From Campylobacter volucris (lineage in GTDB: Bacteria > Campylobacterota > Campylobacteria > Campylobacterales > Campylobacteraceae), in NCBI RefSeq assembly GCF_008011665.1, contig NZ_VOWJ01000028.1, positions 1 through 64,000 on the forward strand: a stretch of DNA of 64,000 nt, in the 5' to 3' direction. Within the stretch, counting starts at the first letter, position 1. Every line of letters starts with the position of its first letter. The notes below the pieces were generated by a model, which saw only the letters and a list, made by a program, of their open reading frames with translations, was not told where the DNA came from and ran no database searches. This document shows positions 56,903 through 64,000 of the stretch, in pieces. The position numbers and the translations under genes are program-made.

Positions 56903-57975
56903 TGCTAGTTCATATTTGTTGCAGTGTAGATAGTCATTATTTTATAGAAGAATTAAAAAAAATATATCCTGGTGAAAAAATCATAGGCTATTTTTATGAT
57001 CCAAATATTCACCCTTTAAGCGAGTATGAGCTTAGATTTTTAGATGTAAAAAGATCTTGTGATAAATTAAATATCAAACTTTATAAAGGCAAATACGAGT
57101 ATGAAAAATGGCTAAATGCTGTGCGTGGTTATGAAGATGAGCCTGAAAAAGGTGCAAGATGTGAGATTTGTTTTGATGTAAGAATGGGATCAAGTGTTGA
57201 GTTTGCTGCAAAAATTGGAGAAAAAAAGCTTACGACTACGCTTTTAACTTCTCCTAAAAAGGATTTAGAACAATTAAAAAATGCCTTAGAAAAAGAATGC
57301 AAACCTTACGGGATAGAATTTTTAGCTCCTGATTTTCGCAAAAATGGTGGCACACAAAGACAATTTGCACTAGCAAAAAAAGAAATGCTTTATCATCAAA
57401 ATTATTGTGGGTGTATTTATGGACTTAAAAAGCAAAAACAAGATAAAAGTTTTATTGATGAGTTGATGTCTCCTGTTAATAAGCAAATTTTACCTGCTAG
57501 CATAGAAGCAAAAATACAATTTTATAAAAAAGTAAAATTGCTTGAAAAAAAAGGCATAAAATTTGAAATTCAAAGAGAAAAATTTTTAAATTATCGTTTG
57601 TTAAGTACCTTGATAAAGCAAGGTAAAAAGCCTATAAAAGCTTATATTTTGTTTTATTCTCATTTTAAGAATGCTTATACTAAATTTAACATTAATGAAG
57701 AAAATTTACAAAAATACAAAAGTCTTAAAGATGAGATAAATTTATGGAGTTTTGAGTATTTTAATAAAATTTGTAAAAATAAATTTAAAAATTTTCAAGA
57801 TTTACTTTCTAATCCTTTAAAAGTCGAACAAGAAATTAAAATTCGACAAAATTTTTTTGGAGCTTATGATCTTTCTCCTATTGTCATTGTCGAAAATTTA
57901 ATCAATACTTCTTATGAATTTATAGCAAAAAGTGAAATTTATTTTGATAGTAAAGAAAAGATTGTAAAGTTGTAA
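56902..57975 (+). CDS. queH: Epoxyqueuosine reductase QueH with long C-terminal extension
   Basis: This 357-residue protein has an N-terminal QueH core: the adjacent pair C6-C7 in HICCSVDS, C87 and C90 in GARCEICF, and C169 and C171 in YCGCIYGL, expected to hold a 4Fe-4S cluster and a second metal. QueH carries out the last step of queuosine synthesis, so with QueE and QueD three steps lie in this window. Typical QueH proteins are near 200 residues; here about 160 extra C-terminal residues form a basic, helical domain that I do not recognise, perhaps for tRNA binding. Confidence 0.85.
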   Translation: MLVHICCSVDSHYFIEELKKIYPGEKIIGYFYDPNIHPLSEYELRFLDVKRSCDKLNIKLYKGKYEYEKWLNAVRGYEDEPEKGARCEICFDVRMGSSVEFAAKIGEKKLTTTLLTSPKKDLEQLKNALEKECKPYGIEFLAPDFRKNGGTQRQFALAKKEMLYHQNYCGCIYGLKKQKQDKSFIDELMSPVNKQILPASIEAKIQFYKKVKLLEKKGIKFEIQREKFLNYRLLSTLIKQGKKPIKAYILFYSHFKNAYTKFNINEENLQKYKSLKDEINLWSFEYFNKICKNKFKNFQDLLSNPLKVEQEIKIRQNFFGAYDLSPIVIVENLINTSYEFIAKSEIYFDSKEKIVKL

Positions 57976-58005
57976 TTATTTAGTGAAATATTAATATTTT
58001 TTTTG

Positions 58006-58011
58006 TAAAAT
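58006..58011 (+). promoter_or_regulatory. -10 element of the fabZ-lpxA-clpX gene run
   Basis: TAAAAT preceded by TG, 33 bases before the fabZ ATG. A T-rich stretch replaces the -35, which is usual here. Confidence 0.5.
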
Positions 58012-58044
58012 CTAAATTTTGAATTAAGTTTTAAGGTTAAATTT

Positions 58045-58485
58045 ATGATTGATGTCATGCAAATTCAAAAAATTTTACCACATAGATATCCTTTTTTGTT
58101 GGTAGATAAGATTGTTGAGTTAAAAATAAAAGAAGTGGTAAAAGGATATAAAAATATCAGTATTAGTGATCATGTTTTTTTAGGACATTTTCCTGATCAT
58201 CCTATATATCCTGGTGTTTTGATTTTAGAAGGTATGGCACAAACTGGTGGAGTTTTAGCTTTTGAAAGTATGGAAGATAAGGTTGATCCTAGTTCAAAGG
58301 TAGTTTATTTTACAGGAATCGATAAGGCTAAATTTAGAAATCCTGTTAAGCCTGGTGATAGACTTGATTATGAAATGAGAGTGGTTAAAAATCGTGGCAA
58401 TATGTGGATTTTTGAAGGAAAAGCTTTTGTGGAAAATCAACTTGTTGCAGAGGCTGAACTTAAAGCTATGATAGTAGATAAATAA
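58045..58485 (+). CDS. fabZ: 3-hydroxyacyl-ACP dehydratase FabZ
   Basis: This 146-residue hot-dog fold enzyme of fatty acid synthesis removes water from 3-hydroxyacyl-ACP. [12 protein letters not shown] near residue 9 and the catalytic-histidine stretch [20 protein letters not shown] near residue 50 are family markers. It shares its stop with the lpxA start, a common pairing because both act on the same acyl-ACP pool. Confidence 0.96.
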   Translation: MIDVMQIQKILPHRYPFLLVDKIVELKIKEVVKGYKNISISDHVFLGHFPDHPIYPGVLILEGMAQTGGVLAFESMEDKVDPSSKVVYFTGIDKAKFRNPVKPGDRLDYEMRVVKNRGNMWIFEGKAFVENQLVAEAELKAMIVDK

Positions 58486-59276
58486 TGAGTCATATTCATC
58501 CAAGTGCTGTAGTTGAAGATGGAGCTATTATCCAAGATGGTGTTGTTGTAGAAGCTTATGCTTATATAGGAGCAAATGCAGTTATAGGCTCTAATAGTAT
58601 TATTAAACAAGGTGCTAGAATTTTACCAAATGTAATAATCGGTGAAAATTCGAAGGTATTTTCTTATGCTATAGTCGGGGATATTCCTCAAGATATTTCA
58701 TATAAAGATGAGATAAATTCGGGTGTCATTATAGGTAAGAATGCTGTAATTAGAGAATTTGTTACTATAAATTCAGGTACAGCTAAAGGTGATGGATACA
58801 CTAGAATAGGCGATAATGCTTTTATAATGGCTTATTCTCATATAGCACATGATTGTCTGCTTGGAAACAATATCATTTTAGCAAACAATGCTACTTTGGC
58901 AGGTCATGTTGAGCTTGGAGATTATACAGTTGTTGGAGGGCTTACTCCTATACATCAGTTTGTAAAAGTTGGTGAAGGATGTATGATAGCAGGGGCAAGT
59001 GCACTTTCTCAAGATGTAGTCCCTTTTTGCTTAGCTGAAGGCAATCGCGCTAGTATTAGAAGTTTAAATTTAGTAGGTATTAGAAGACGCTTTGATAAAG
59101 ATGAAGTAGATACTTTAAATAGGGCTTTTAAGTTTTTATTTAGACAAGGTTCTTTAAAAGAGAATGCTTTGAAATTATTAGAACAAACCCAAAGTGATAA
59201 TGTTAAAAAAATGTGTAATTTTATCTTAGAAACAAAAAGAGGAATTCCTATCTATAAGGAAAAAAATCATGGTTAA
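58485..59276 (+). CDS. lpxA: UDP-N-acetylglucosamine acyltransferase LpxA
   Basis: This 263-residue enzyme catalyses the first step of lipid A synthesis. The hexapeptide repeats of a left-handed beta helix run from about residue 4 to 180 (I-h-P-S-A-V-V-E-D-G and so on), with the catalytic His in [15 protein letters not shown] near 120. The helical C-terminal part includes [19 protein letters not shown]. The end overlaps clpX by 8 bases. Confidence 0.96.
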   Translation: MSHIHPSAVVEDGAIIQDGVVVEAYAYIGANAVIGSNSIIKQGARILPNVIIGENSKVFSYAIVGDIPQDISYKDEINSGVIIGKNAVIREFVTINSGTAKGDGYTRIGDNAFIMAYSHIAHDCLLGNNIILANNATLAGHVELGDYTVVGGLTPIHQFVKVGEGCMIAGASALSQDVVPFCLAEGNRASIRSLNLVGIRRRFDKDEVDTLNRAFKFLFRQGSLKENALKLLEQTQSDNVKKMCNFILETKRGIPIYKEKNHG

Positions 59277-60498
59277 AAGATGTAGTTTTTGCAATGAAAT
59301 TGAAACAAGTGATAGAAGAATTTTGGTTAATGATTACAACAACGCTTTTATATGCGAATATTGTGCAGAGAGTGCTTGTAATATTTTCTTTGGAGAAGAA
59401 AAAGATTTAAAAAATCAAGAAGTTAATAATGAAAATTTTAAAGACATTACTCCAAAAGAATTAAAAGCTTATTTAGATAAATATGTCATCGGTCAAGATA
59501 GGGCTAAAAAAATTTTTAGCGTAGGGGTTTATAATCATTATAAAAGATTATTTAAATCTAATTTAGAAGAAGATGACACAGAATTGGCAAAATCAAATAT
59601 TTTATTGGTTGGTCCCACAGGAAGCGGCAAGACTTTGCTAGCTCAAACTTTGGCAAGATTTTTAGATGTGCCTATAGCAATATGCGATGCTACTTCTTTA
59701 ACTGAAGCTGGTTATGTAGGTGAAGATGTGGAAAATATCTTAACTCGTCTTTTGCAAGCTGCTGATGGAGATGTCCAAAGAGCACAAAAGGGTATCATTT
59801 TTATCGATGAGATAGATAAAATTGCTAGAATGGGTGAAAATAGATCTATCACTCGAGATGTAAGCGGAGAAGGTGTTCAACAAGCTTTGCTTAAAATAAT
59901 AGAAGGATCTTTGGTCAATATACCTCCAAAGGGCGGTAGAAAACATCCTAATCAAGACTTTATACAAATAGACACTACTAATATTTTATTTGTTTGTGGT
60001 GGTGCTTTTGATGGGATAAGTGATATTATTAAAAGAAAACTAGGTGATAATGTCATGGGTTTTTTTAGTGATGAAAAAAAAGATGAAAAAGAAACCTTGC
60101 TTCAAAGATTAGAGCCTGATGATTTAGTACATTTTGGATTAATCCCAGAGCTTATAGGAAGATTACATGTTTTAGCTTCTTTAGAAGAACTTGATGAAGA
60201 AAGTATGGTTCGTATTTTAACAGAGCCAAAAAATGCTATTGTTAAACAGTATCAAAAACTTTTTGCAATTGATGATGTTGAGTTAAAATTTGAAGATGAT
60301 GCTTTAAGGGAAATTGCAAAGTTATCACTTGAAAGAAAAACAGGTGCAAGAGGATTGCGAAGTATTATTGAAGAATTGATGGTTGATTTAATGTTTGAAT
60401 TACCAGAATATAGTGGTTACAGTATAGTGATAACCAAAGAAGTGATCAAAGAAGGTGCAAAACCTTTATTTATAAAAAATAAAAAAATTAAAGGCTGA
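59269..60498 (+). CDS. clpX: ATP-dependent Clp protease ATP-binding subunit ClpX
   Basis: This 409-residue AAA+ unfoldase feeds substrates to ClpP. The N-terminal zinc-binding domain has C5, C8, C29 and C32. Walker A GPTGSGKT is near residue 115, the Walker B region FIDEIDKIA near 179, and sensor [10 protein letters not shown] near 363. The ClpP-binding and pore loops are in the usual places (GYVGEDVE near 147). It lies in an lpxA-clpX-mreB run. Confidence 0.96.
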   Translation: MVKRCSFCNEIETSDRRILVNDYNNAFICEYCAESACNIFFGEEKDLKNQEVNNENFKDITPKELKAYLDKYVIGQDRAKKIFSVGVYNHYKRLFKSNLEEDDTELAKSNILLVGPTGSGKTLLAQTLARFLDVPIAICDATSLTEAGYVGEDVENILTRLLQAADGDVQRAQKGIIFIDEIDKIARMGENRSITRDVSGEGVQQALLKIIEGSLVNIPPKGGRKHPNQDFIQIDTTNILFVCGGAFDGISDIIKRKLGDNVMGFFSDEKKDEKETLLQRLEPDDLVHFGLIPELIGRLHVLASLEELDEESMVRILTEPKNAIVKQYQKLFAIDDVELKFEDDALREIAKLSLERKTGARGLRSIIEELMVDLMFELPEYSGYSIVITKEVIKEGAKPLFIKNKKIKG

Positions 60499-60500
60499 AA

Positions 60501-61538
60501 ATGATTTTAGATCAAATAATTGGATTTTTTTCAAGTGATATGGGTATAGATTTGGGTACAGCGAATACTTTAGTTTTAGTTAAAGATAAGGGTATAGTAA
60601 TTGATGAGCCTTCTGTGGTTGCGGTTGAGCGTGAAAGATATGGAAGAGTAAAAATTTTAGCAGTAGGTAAAGAAGCTAAAGAAATGGTTGGTAAAACTCC
60701 GGGTAATATAGAAGCGATTCGTCCTATGAAAGATGGGGTTATAGCTGATTTTGATATGACTGAAAAAATGATTCGTTATTTTATAGAAAAGACCCACAGA
60801 AGAAAGTCTTTTTTAAGACCTAGGATTATTATTTCTGTCCCTTATGGCTTAACTCAAGTGGAAAGAAAAGCAGTAAGAGAAAGTGCTTTAAGTGCTGGTG
60901 CTAGAGAAGTGTTTTTGATAGAAGAACCAATGGCTGCTGCAATAGGTGCAAATTTGCCAGTTAGAGAACCACAGGGAAGCTTAGTTGTTGATATTGGTGG
61001 TGGTACAACTGAAATTGGTGTAACTTCTTTAGGCGGTCTTGTAATTTCTAAATCAATCCGCACCGCAGGAGATAAATTTGATACTAGTATAGTAAATTAT
61101 GTAAAAGAAAAATATAATCTTGTTATAGGTGAGAGAACAGGTGAGGAGATAAAAATAGCTATAGGTTCTGCAGTGCAGCTTCCAAAAGAGCTTTCTATGG
61201 TGGTAAAAGGACGCGATCAAGTGACAGGTTTATTAAATAGAATTGAACTTACTAGTGAAGATGTAAGAGAAGCTATGCGCGAGCATTTAAAAGAAATTGC
61301 AGATGCTTTAAAAATAGTTCTTGAAATGATGCCACCAGATCTTGCAGCAGATATTGTTGAAAATGGCGTTGTTTTAACAGGAGGAGGGGCATTAATACGC
61401 GGTCTTGATAAATATCTTTCAGAAGTAGTTAAACTTCCAGTTTATGTGGCAGATGAGCCTTTATTGGCTGTTGCAAAAGGCACAGGTAAAGCTTTAGAAG
61501 AAATTTCTTTATTGCATCAGCTAACCAATGAAGAGTAA
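60501..61538 (+). CDS. mreB: Rod shape-determining protein MreB
   Basis: This 345-residue bacterial actin polymerises at the inner membrane and guides wall synthesis. The phosphate-1 loop [12 protein letters not shown] is near residue 14, phosphate-2 [13 protein letters not shown] near 163, and the adenosine loop [17 protein letters not shown] near 287. It starts 2 bases after clpX and overlaps mreC by 11 bases. Confidence 0.97.
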   Translation: MILDQIIGFFSSDMGIDLGTANTLVLVKDKGIVIDEPSVVAVERERYGRVKILAVGKEAKEMVGKTPGNIEAIRPMKDGVIADFDMTEKMIRYFIEKTHRRKSFLRPRIIISVPYGLTQVERKAVRESALSAGAREVFLIEEPMAAAIGANLPVREPQGSLVVDIGGGTTEIGVTSLGGLVISKSIRTAGDKFDTSIVNYVKEKYNLVIGERTGEEIKIAIGSAVQLPKELSMVVKGRDQVTGLLNRIELTSEDVREAMREHLKEIADALKIVLEMMPPDLAADIVENGVVLTGGGALIRGLDKYLSEVVKLPVYVADEPLLAVAKGTGKALEEISLLHQLTNEE

Positions 61539-62274
61539 AATTCTTAGCGTTCTTATTTTATCTTTTTTAGTTTTTATTTCGTTTTATTATGGAGATGTAA
61601 TAAAACGAAATGTCTTAAATTTAAACACAGTAGCAGTTGATAAATTTTCTCAAAGTATTGCTTTTGTTAAACATAAATTTGATGAACATTTTAATCAAGC
61701 TCAAGAAATTAAAAATTTAAGGGAAAGAAATTTAGAGCTTGAAAAAAACAACATTTATATGAAAAATTTTGCCAATGAGCTAAATAATATTTTAAGCGAT
61801 AAAAATTCTAGTTTTTATTATCCTAATGTTAGTTTGGTAAAAGCTGTATCTTATGTGCAAATTAGTGATTATAATAAAGTGTGGCTTGATATTTTAGATT
61901 ATAAAGGAAAAATCAAGGGGTTGATTTATAATGGCTATACTGCAGGTATTGTTATAGAAAAAAATGGAAAAGCACTAGCTCTTTTACAAGGAGATGAAGA
62001 ATGCACTTTTTCGGTATATATAGGAAAAGATCAAGCTCCAGGCATAGCACATGGAAGAAATGATTATGTATTGGTAAAATTTATACCAAAATGGCTTGAG
62101 ATTAAAATCAATGATAAAGTCTATACTAGTGGATTGGATGAAATTTTCTTTTCAGGTGTTCCAGTTGGAGAAGTGTTTAAGGTAGAAGAAGAAGGTGCTT
62201 ATCAAAACGCTTATGTGAAGCCTTATGCACAAATTAAAGTTCCTAGTTATTTTTATATGGTAGAAAATTTTTAA
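61528..62274 (+). CDS. mreC: Rod shape-determining protein MreC
   Basis: This 248-residue protein has one N-terminal membrane segment (about residues 5-22), a coiled-coil stalk (about 50-90) and a beta-barrel periplasmic part with the conserved [18 protein letters not shown] near 130. It forms a scaffold for the elongasome with MreB. The overlap with mreB indicates coupled translation. No terminator is visible before the next gene. Confidence 0.93.
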   Translation: MKSKILSVLILSFLVFISFYYGDVIKRNVLNLNTVAVDKFSQSIAFVKHKFDEHFNQAQEIKNLRERNLELEKNNIYMKNFANELNNILSDKNSSFYYPNVSLVKAVSYVQISDYNKVWLDILDYKGKIKGLIYNGYTAGIVIEKNGKALALLQGDEECTFSVYIGKDQAPGIAHGRNDYVLVKFIPKWLEIKINDKVYTSGLDEIFFSGVPVGEVFKVEEEGAYQNAYVKPYAQIKVPSYFYMVENF

Positions 62275-62329
62275 TAAAAAATTATTTATATTTATTAATA
62301 TAAATTATCATTTACTATTAAATATTAAG

Positions 62330-62362
62330 ATATTCTCCTAAATTTAGTTTTTAGGAGAATAT
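62330..62362 (+). promoter_or_regulatory. Hairpin covering the ribosome site of the catalase-like gene
   Basis: A perfect 13-bp inverted repeat, ATATTCTCCTAAA and TTTAGGAGAATAT with a 7-base loop, ends at the base before the ATG. The right arm contains the AGGAG ribosome site. No T run follows, so it is not a terminator. It could be an RNA element that hides the ribosome site, or a DNA operator. Confidence 0.7.
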
Positions 62363-63331
62363 ATGAAAAAATATATCACTAGTTGTTTAGCTTTTTGCTG
62401 TTTAAGCGGGGCTATGTATGCAGATGAGATAAAATATGATGCACAAAAAATAGCAGATATTTTTTATCAATTAAATGCTGACCCCAATAACCCCAAAGCA
62501 AAAGTTAATCATGCTAAGGGTTTTTGTGCTATGGGAAGTTTTGAGCCAGCTCAATCAATTAATAAAGAAATCGATATTCCTTTGCTAACACAAAAAAATT
62601 TACCAATACAAGTAAGATATTCTTTGGGTGGAGCTTTTAAAGATGATAAAAGTAAAACTAGAGGAATGGCCATAAGAATTGAAGATCCAAAATCATCATC
62701 AACTTGGACTATGGTAATGCTTAACACTGAAATCAATTTTGCAAAAAATCCTACTGAATTTGGACAATTTTTTGAAATGAGATTGCCTATAAATGGAAAA
62801 GTTGATCAAGAAAAAATCAAAAAAATGACACAAGAAGTTGATTCTTATAAAAATTTTGCTGCATATACAGATAAAATTGGTATTAGTAAAAGTGTAGCAA
62901 ATACACCATTTTTCAGTATCCACACTTTTTATTTTAAACAAGCAAATGGTGATAATTTCATACCAGCAAGATGGAAACTTGTTCCAGTTGATGGGGTTAA
63001 ATATTTAGATGAAAATGAAATGAAAACTGCTAGTAAAGATTTTTTAAAAGAAGACTTTGAAAATCGCATAAAAACCCAACCAATAGAATACAAAATGTAT
63101 CTTATTTATGCAAATAAAGATGACATCACTAATGATACCACAGCTTTATGGAAAGGTAAGCATAAAGAAAGTTTTGTTGGAAGTTTTAAAGTTAATGCTT
63201 TAAGTCAAGAAGATTGTAATTTTGATGTATATTTTCCTTCAGATATTCCACAAGGAGTTAATCCTCCAAAAGATCCTTTATTTGATGTGAGAAATGAAGC
63301 TTATGCTATCACTTTTGGAAAACGCCAATAA
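62363..63331 (+). CDS. Periplasmic catalase-like haem protein (catalase-family peroxidase)
   Basis: This 322-residue protein has an N-terminal Sec signal (hydrophobic to about residue 20, cleavage near AMYA-DE), so it should be periplasmic. The catalase fold is shortened compared with classical KatA but keeps key features: distal His H50 in VNHAKGF, the conserved VRYSLGGAFKDD near 84 and RGMAIRI near 100, NTPFFSIHTF near 180, and a C-terminal R310-x3-Y314 that fits the proximal haem tyrosine. Related to H. pylori HP0485. Such mini-catalases often act as haem peroxidases. It is alone between mreC and carB with a distinctive leader hairpin. Confidence 0.85.
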   Translation: MKKYITSCLAFCCLSGAMYADEIKYDAQKIADIFYQLNADPNNPKAKVNHAKGFCAMGSFEPAQSINKEIDIPLLTQKNLPIQVRYSLGGAFKDDKSKTRGMAIRIEDPKSSSTWTMVMLNTEINFAKNPTEFGQFFEMRLPINGKVDQEKIKKMTQEVDSYKNFAAYTDKIGISKSVANTPFFSIHTFYFKQANGDNFIPARWKLVPVDGVKYLDENEMKTASKDFLKEDFENRIKTQPIEYKMYLIYANKDDITNDTTALWKGKHKESFVGSFKVNALSQEDCNFDVYFPSDIPQGVNPPKDPLFDVRNEAYAITFGKRQ

Positions 63332-63336
63332 ATATT

Positions 63337-63366
63337 TTTAGCTCTTTAAGGGCTAAATTCTTTTTT
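63337..63366 (+). terminator. Rho-independent terminator after the catalase-like gene
   Basis: A 9-bp stem TTTAGCTCT with AGGGCTAAA (one G-T pair), a TTA loop and a T-rich run to 63366. It lies 5 bases after the stop codon. Confidence 0.85.
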
Positions 63367-63396
63367 AATTCAACTTTTATAAAAGCTAATCTTTGT

Positions 63397-63402
63397 TATA
63401 AT
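63397..63402 (+). promoter_or_regulatory. -10 promoter element of carB
   Basis: Perfect TATAAT with an upstream TGT extension, 30 bases before the carB ATG. AGGAAA lies 5-10 bases before the start. Confidence 0.65.
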
Positions 63403-63432
63403 CAAACTAAAAAATCAGCTTAGGAAAATTTA

Positions 63433-64000
63433 ATGCCAAAAAGAACAGATATAAATAATATATTATTAATAGGCAGTGGTCCTATAATCATAGGTCAAGC
63501 ATGTGAATTTGATTATTCAGGGACTCAAGCAGCTAAAACCTTAAAAGATCTTGGTTATAGAGTGGTTTTAATCAATTCAAATCCAGCTACTATCATGACA
63601 GATCCAGAATTTGCTGATGCAACTTATATAGAACCAATCACAAAAGAAAGCATTTTAAGCATTATAGAAAAAGAAAAAATTGATGCAATTTTGCCTACCA
63701 TGGGAGGACAAGTTGCTTTAAATGTTGCTATGGAAGTCTATGAAAGTGGGCTTTTGGGTGATGTTAAATTTTTAGGTGCTAATCCACAAGCTATAAAAAA
63801 AGGCGAAGATAGACAAATTTTTAGAGAATGTATGAAAAAAATTGGTATGGATTTACCAAAATCTATGTATGCATATAATTATGATGAAGCTTTAAAAGCT
63901 GTTGAAACTATAGGTTTTCCTTTGATGATAAGAGCTTCTTTTACCTTAGGTGGTGCAGGAAGTGGCGTAGTCTATAATATGGATGAATTTAAAGAACTTG
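63433..64000 (+). CDS. carB: Carbamoyl-phosphate synthase large subunit (5' part, cut by window end)
   Basis: The first 189 codons of this normally about 1,080-residue enzyme are present; the rest lies beyond the window. It makes carbamoyl phosphate for arginine and pyrimidines. The start of the first ATP-grasp domain is clear: [20 protein letters not shown] near residue 12, [14 protein letters not shown] near 46, [12 protein letters not shown] near 87 and [11 protein letters not shown] near 170. The frame is open to the last base, as expected. Confidence 0.95.
   Translation, partial: MPKRTDINNILLIGSGPIIIGQACEFDYSGTQAAKTLKDLGYRVVLINSNPATIMTDPEFADATYIEPITKESILSIIEKEKIDAILPTMGGQVALNVAMEVYESGLLGDVKFLGANPQAIKKGEDRQIFRECMKKIGMDLPKSMYAYNYDEALKAVETIGFPLMIRASFTLGGAGSGVVYNMDEFKEL

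Noticed and set aside
1-64000. Search for CRISPR arrays, tRNA or rRNA genes, insertion sequences and integrases.
   Set aside because: No regularly spaced repeats, no cloverleaf-like conserved stretches and no transposase or integrase motifs were found by reading; a covariance-model search would be the decisive test for RNA genes.

Overview
The window is AT-rich DNA from a thermotolerant Campylobacter, most likely a member of the C. lari group. Evidence: Campylobacter-type extended -10 promoters, AAGGA ribosome sites, a 14-gene nuo operon in which nuoE/nuoF are replaced by two Campylobacter-type proteins, pflA directly after nuoN, and two gene blocks in the same order as in C. jejuni (miaA-mqnP-moaA-queE-queD-rpmE-rsmI-hom-trxA-trxB, and ilvE-tautomerase-bcp-queH-fabZ-lpxA-clpX-mreB-mreC-carB). 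The joining of these blocks differs from C. jejuni as I remember it, and a BCCT transporter is present, so I favour a lari-group species. This species call is an inference.

Bases 1-8700 are an accessory, defence-type region. It holds a decayed PD-(D/E)XK nuclease gene with an N-terminal frame break and an internal stop, a 1239-residue fused type IIG restriction-modification enzyme, and a translationally coupled pentapeptide-like membrane protein. A two-gene module of the Panacea antitoxin type with a membrane-anchored putative toxin follows. The module sits between two near-identical 20-bp repeats that duplicate the last codons of the preceding gene, so it looks like an insertion between that gene and its terminator.

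Bases 8800-15440 carry lactate use (lctP, lutA, lutB, lutC) and a BCCT compatible-solute transporter. Bases 15480-20160 encode a five-gene nickel/peptide-type ABC importer (nikZYXWV-like). Bases 20276-33672 are the complex I operon, followed by the motility gene pflA.

Bases 36057-50151 hold housekeeping genes: miaA (reverse strand), a menaquinone prenyltransferase, two unknown proteins, moaA, queE, queD, a small lipoprotein, rRNA methyltransferases, rpmE, a RodZ-like protein, an aminotransferase, hom, yraN, trxA and trxB. About 740 bp after trxB hold no intact gene, only what looks like a rotten reverse-strand gene. After dapB and purF comes a reverse-strand set (ilvE, an SPFH membrane protein and two DUF2393 proteins).

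From 56241 the forward strand carries a tautomerase, a Bcp peroxiredoxin, queH, fabZ, lpxA, clpX, mreB and mreC. A periplasmic catalase-like protein follows, whose ribosome site lies in a perfect hairpin, and then the first 568 bases of carB. Most genes overlap or nearly touch within operons. I found no tRNA, rRNA, CRISPR array, insertion sequence or long homopolymer G tract.
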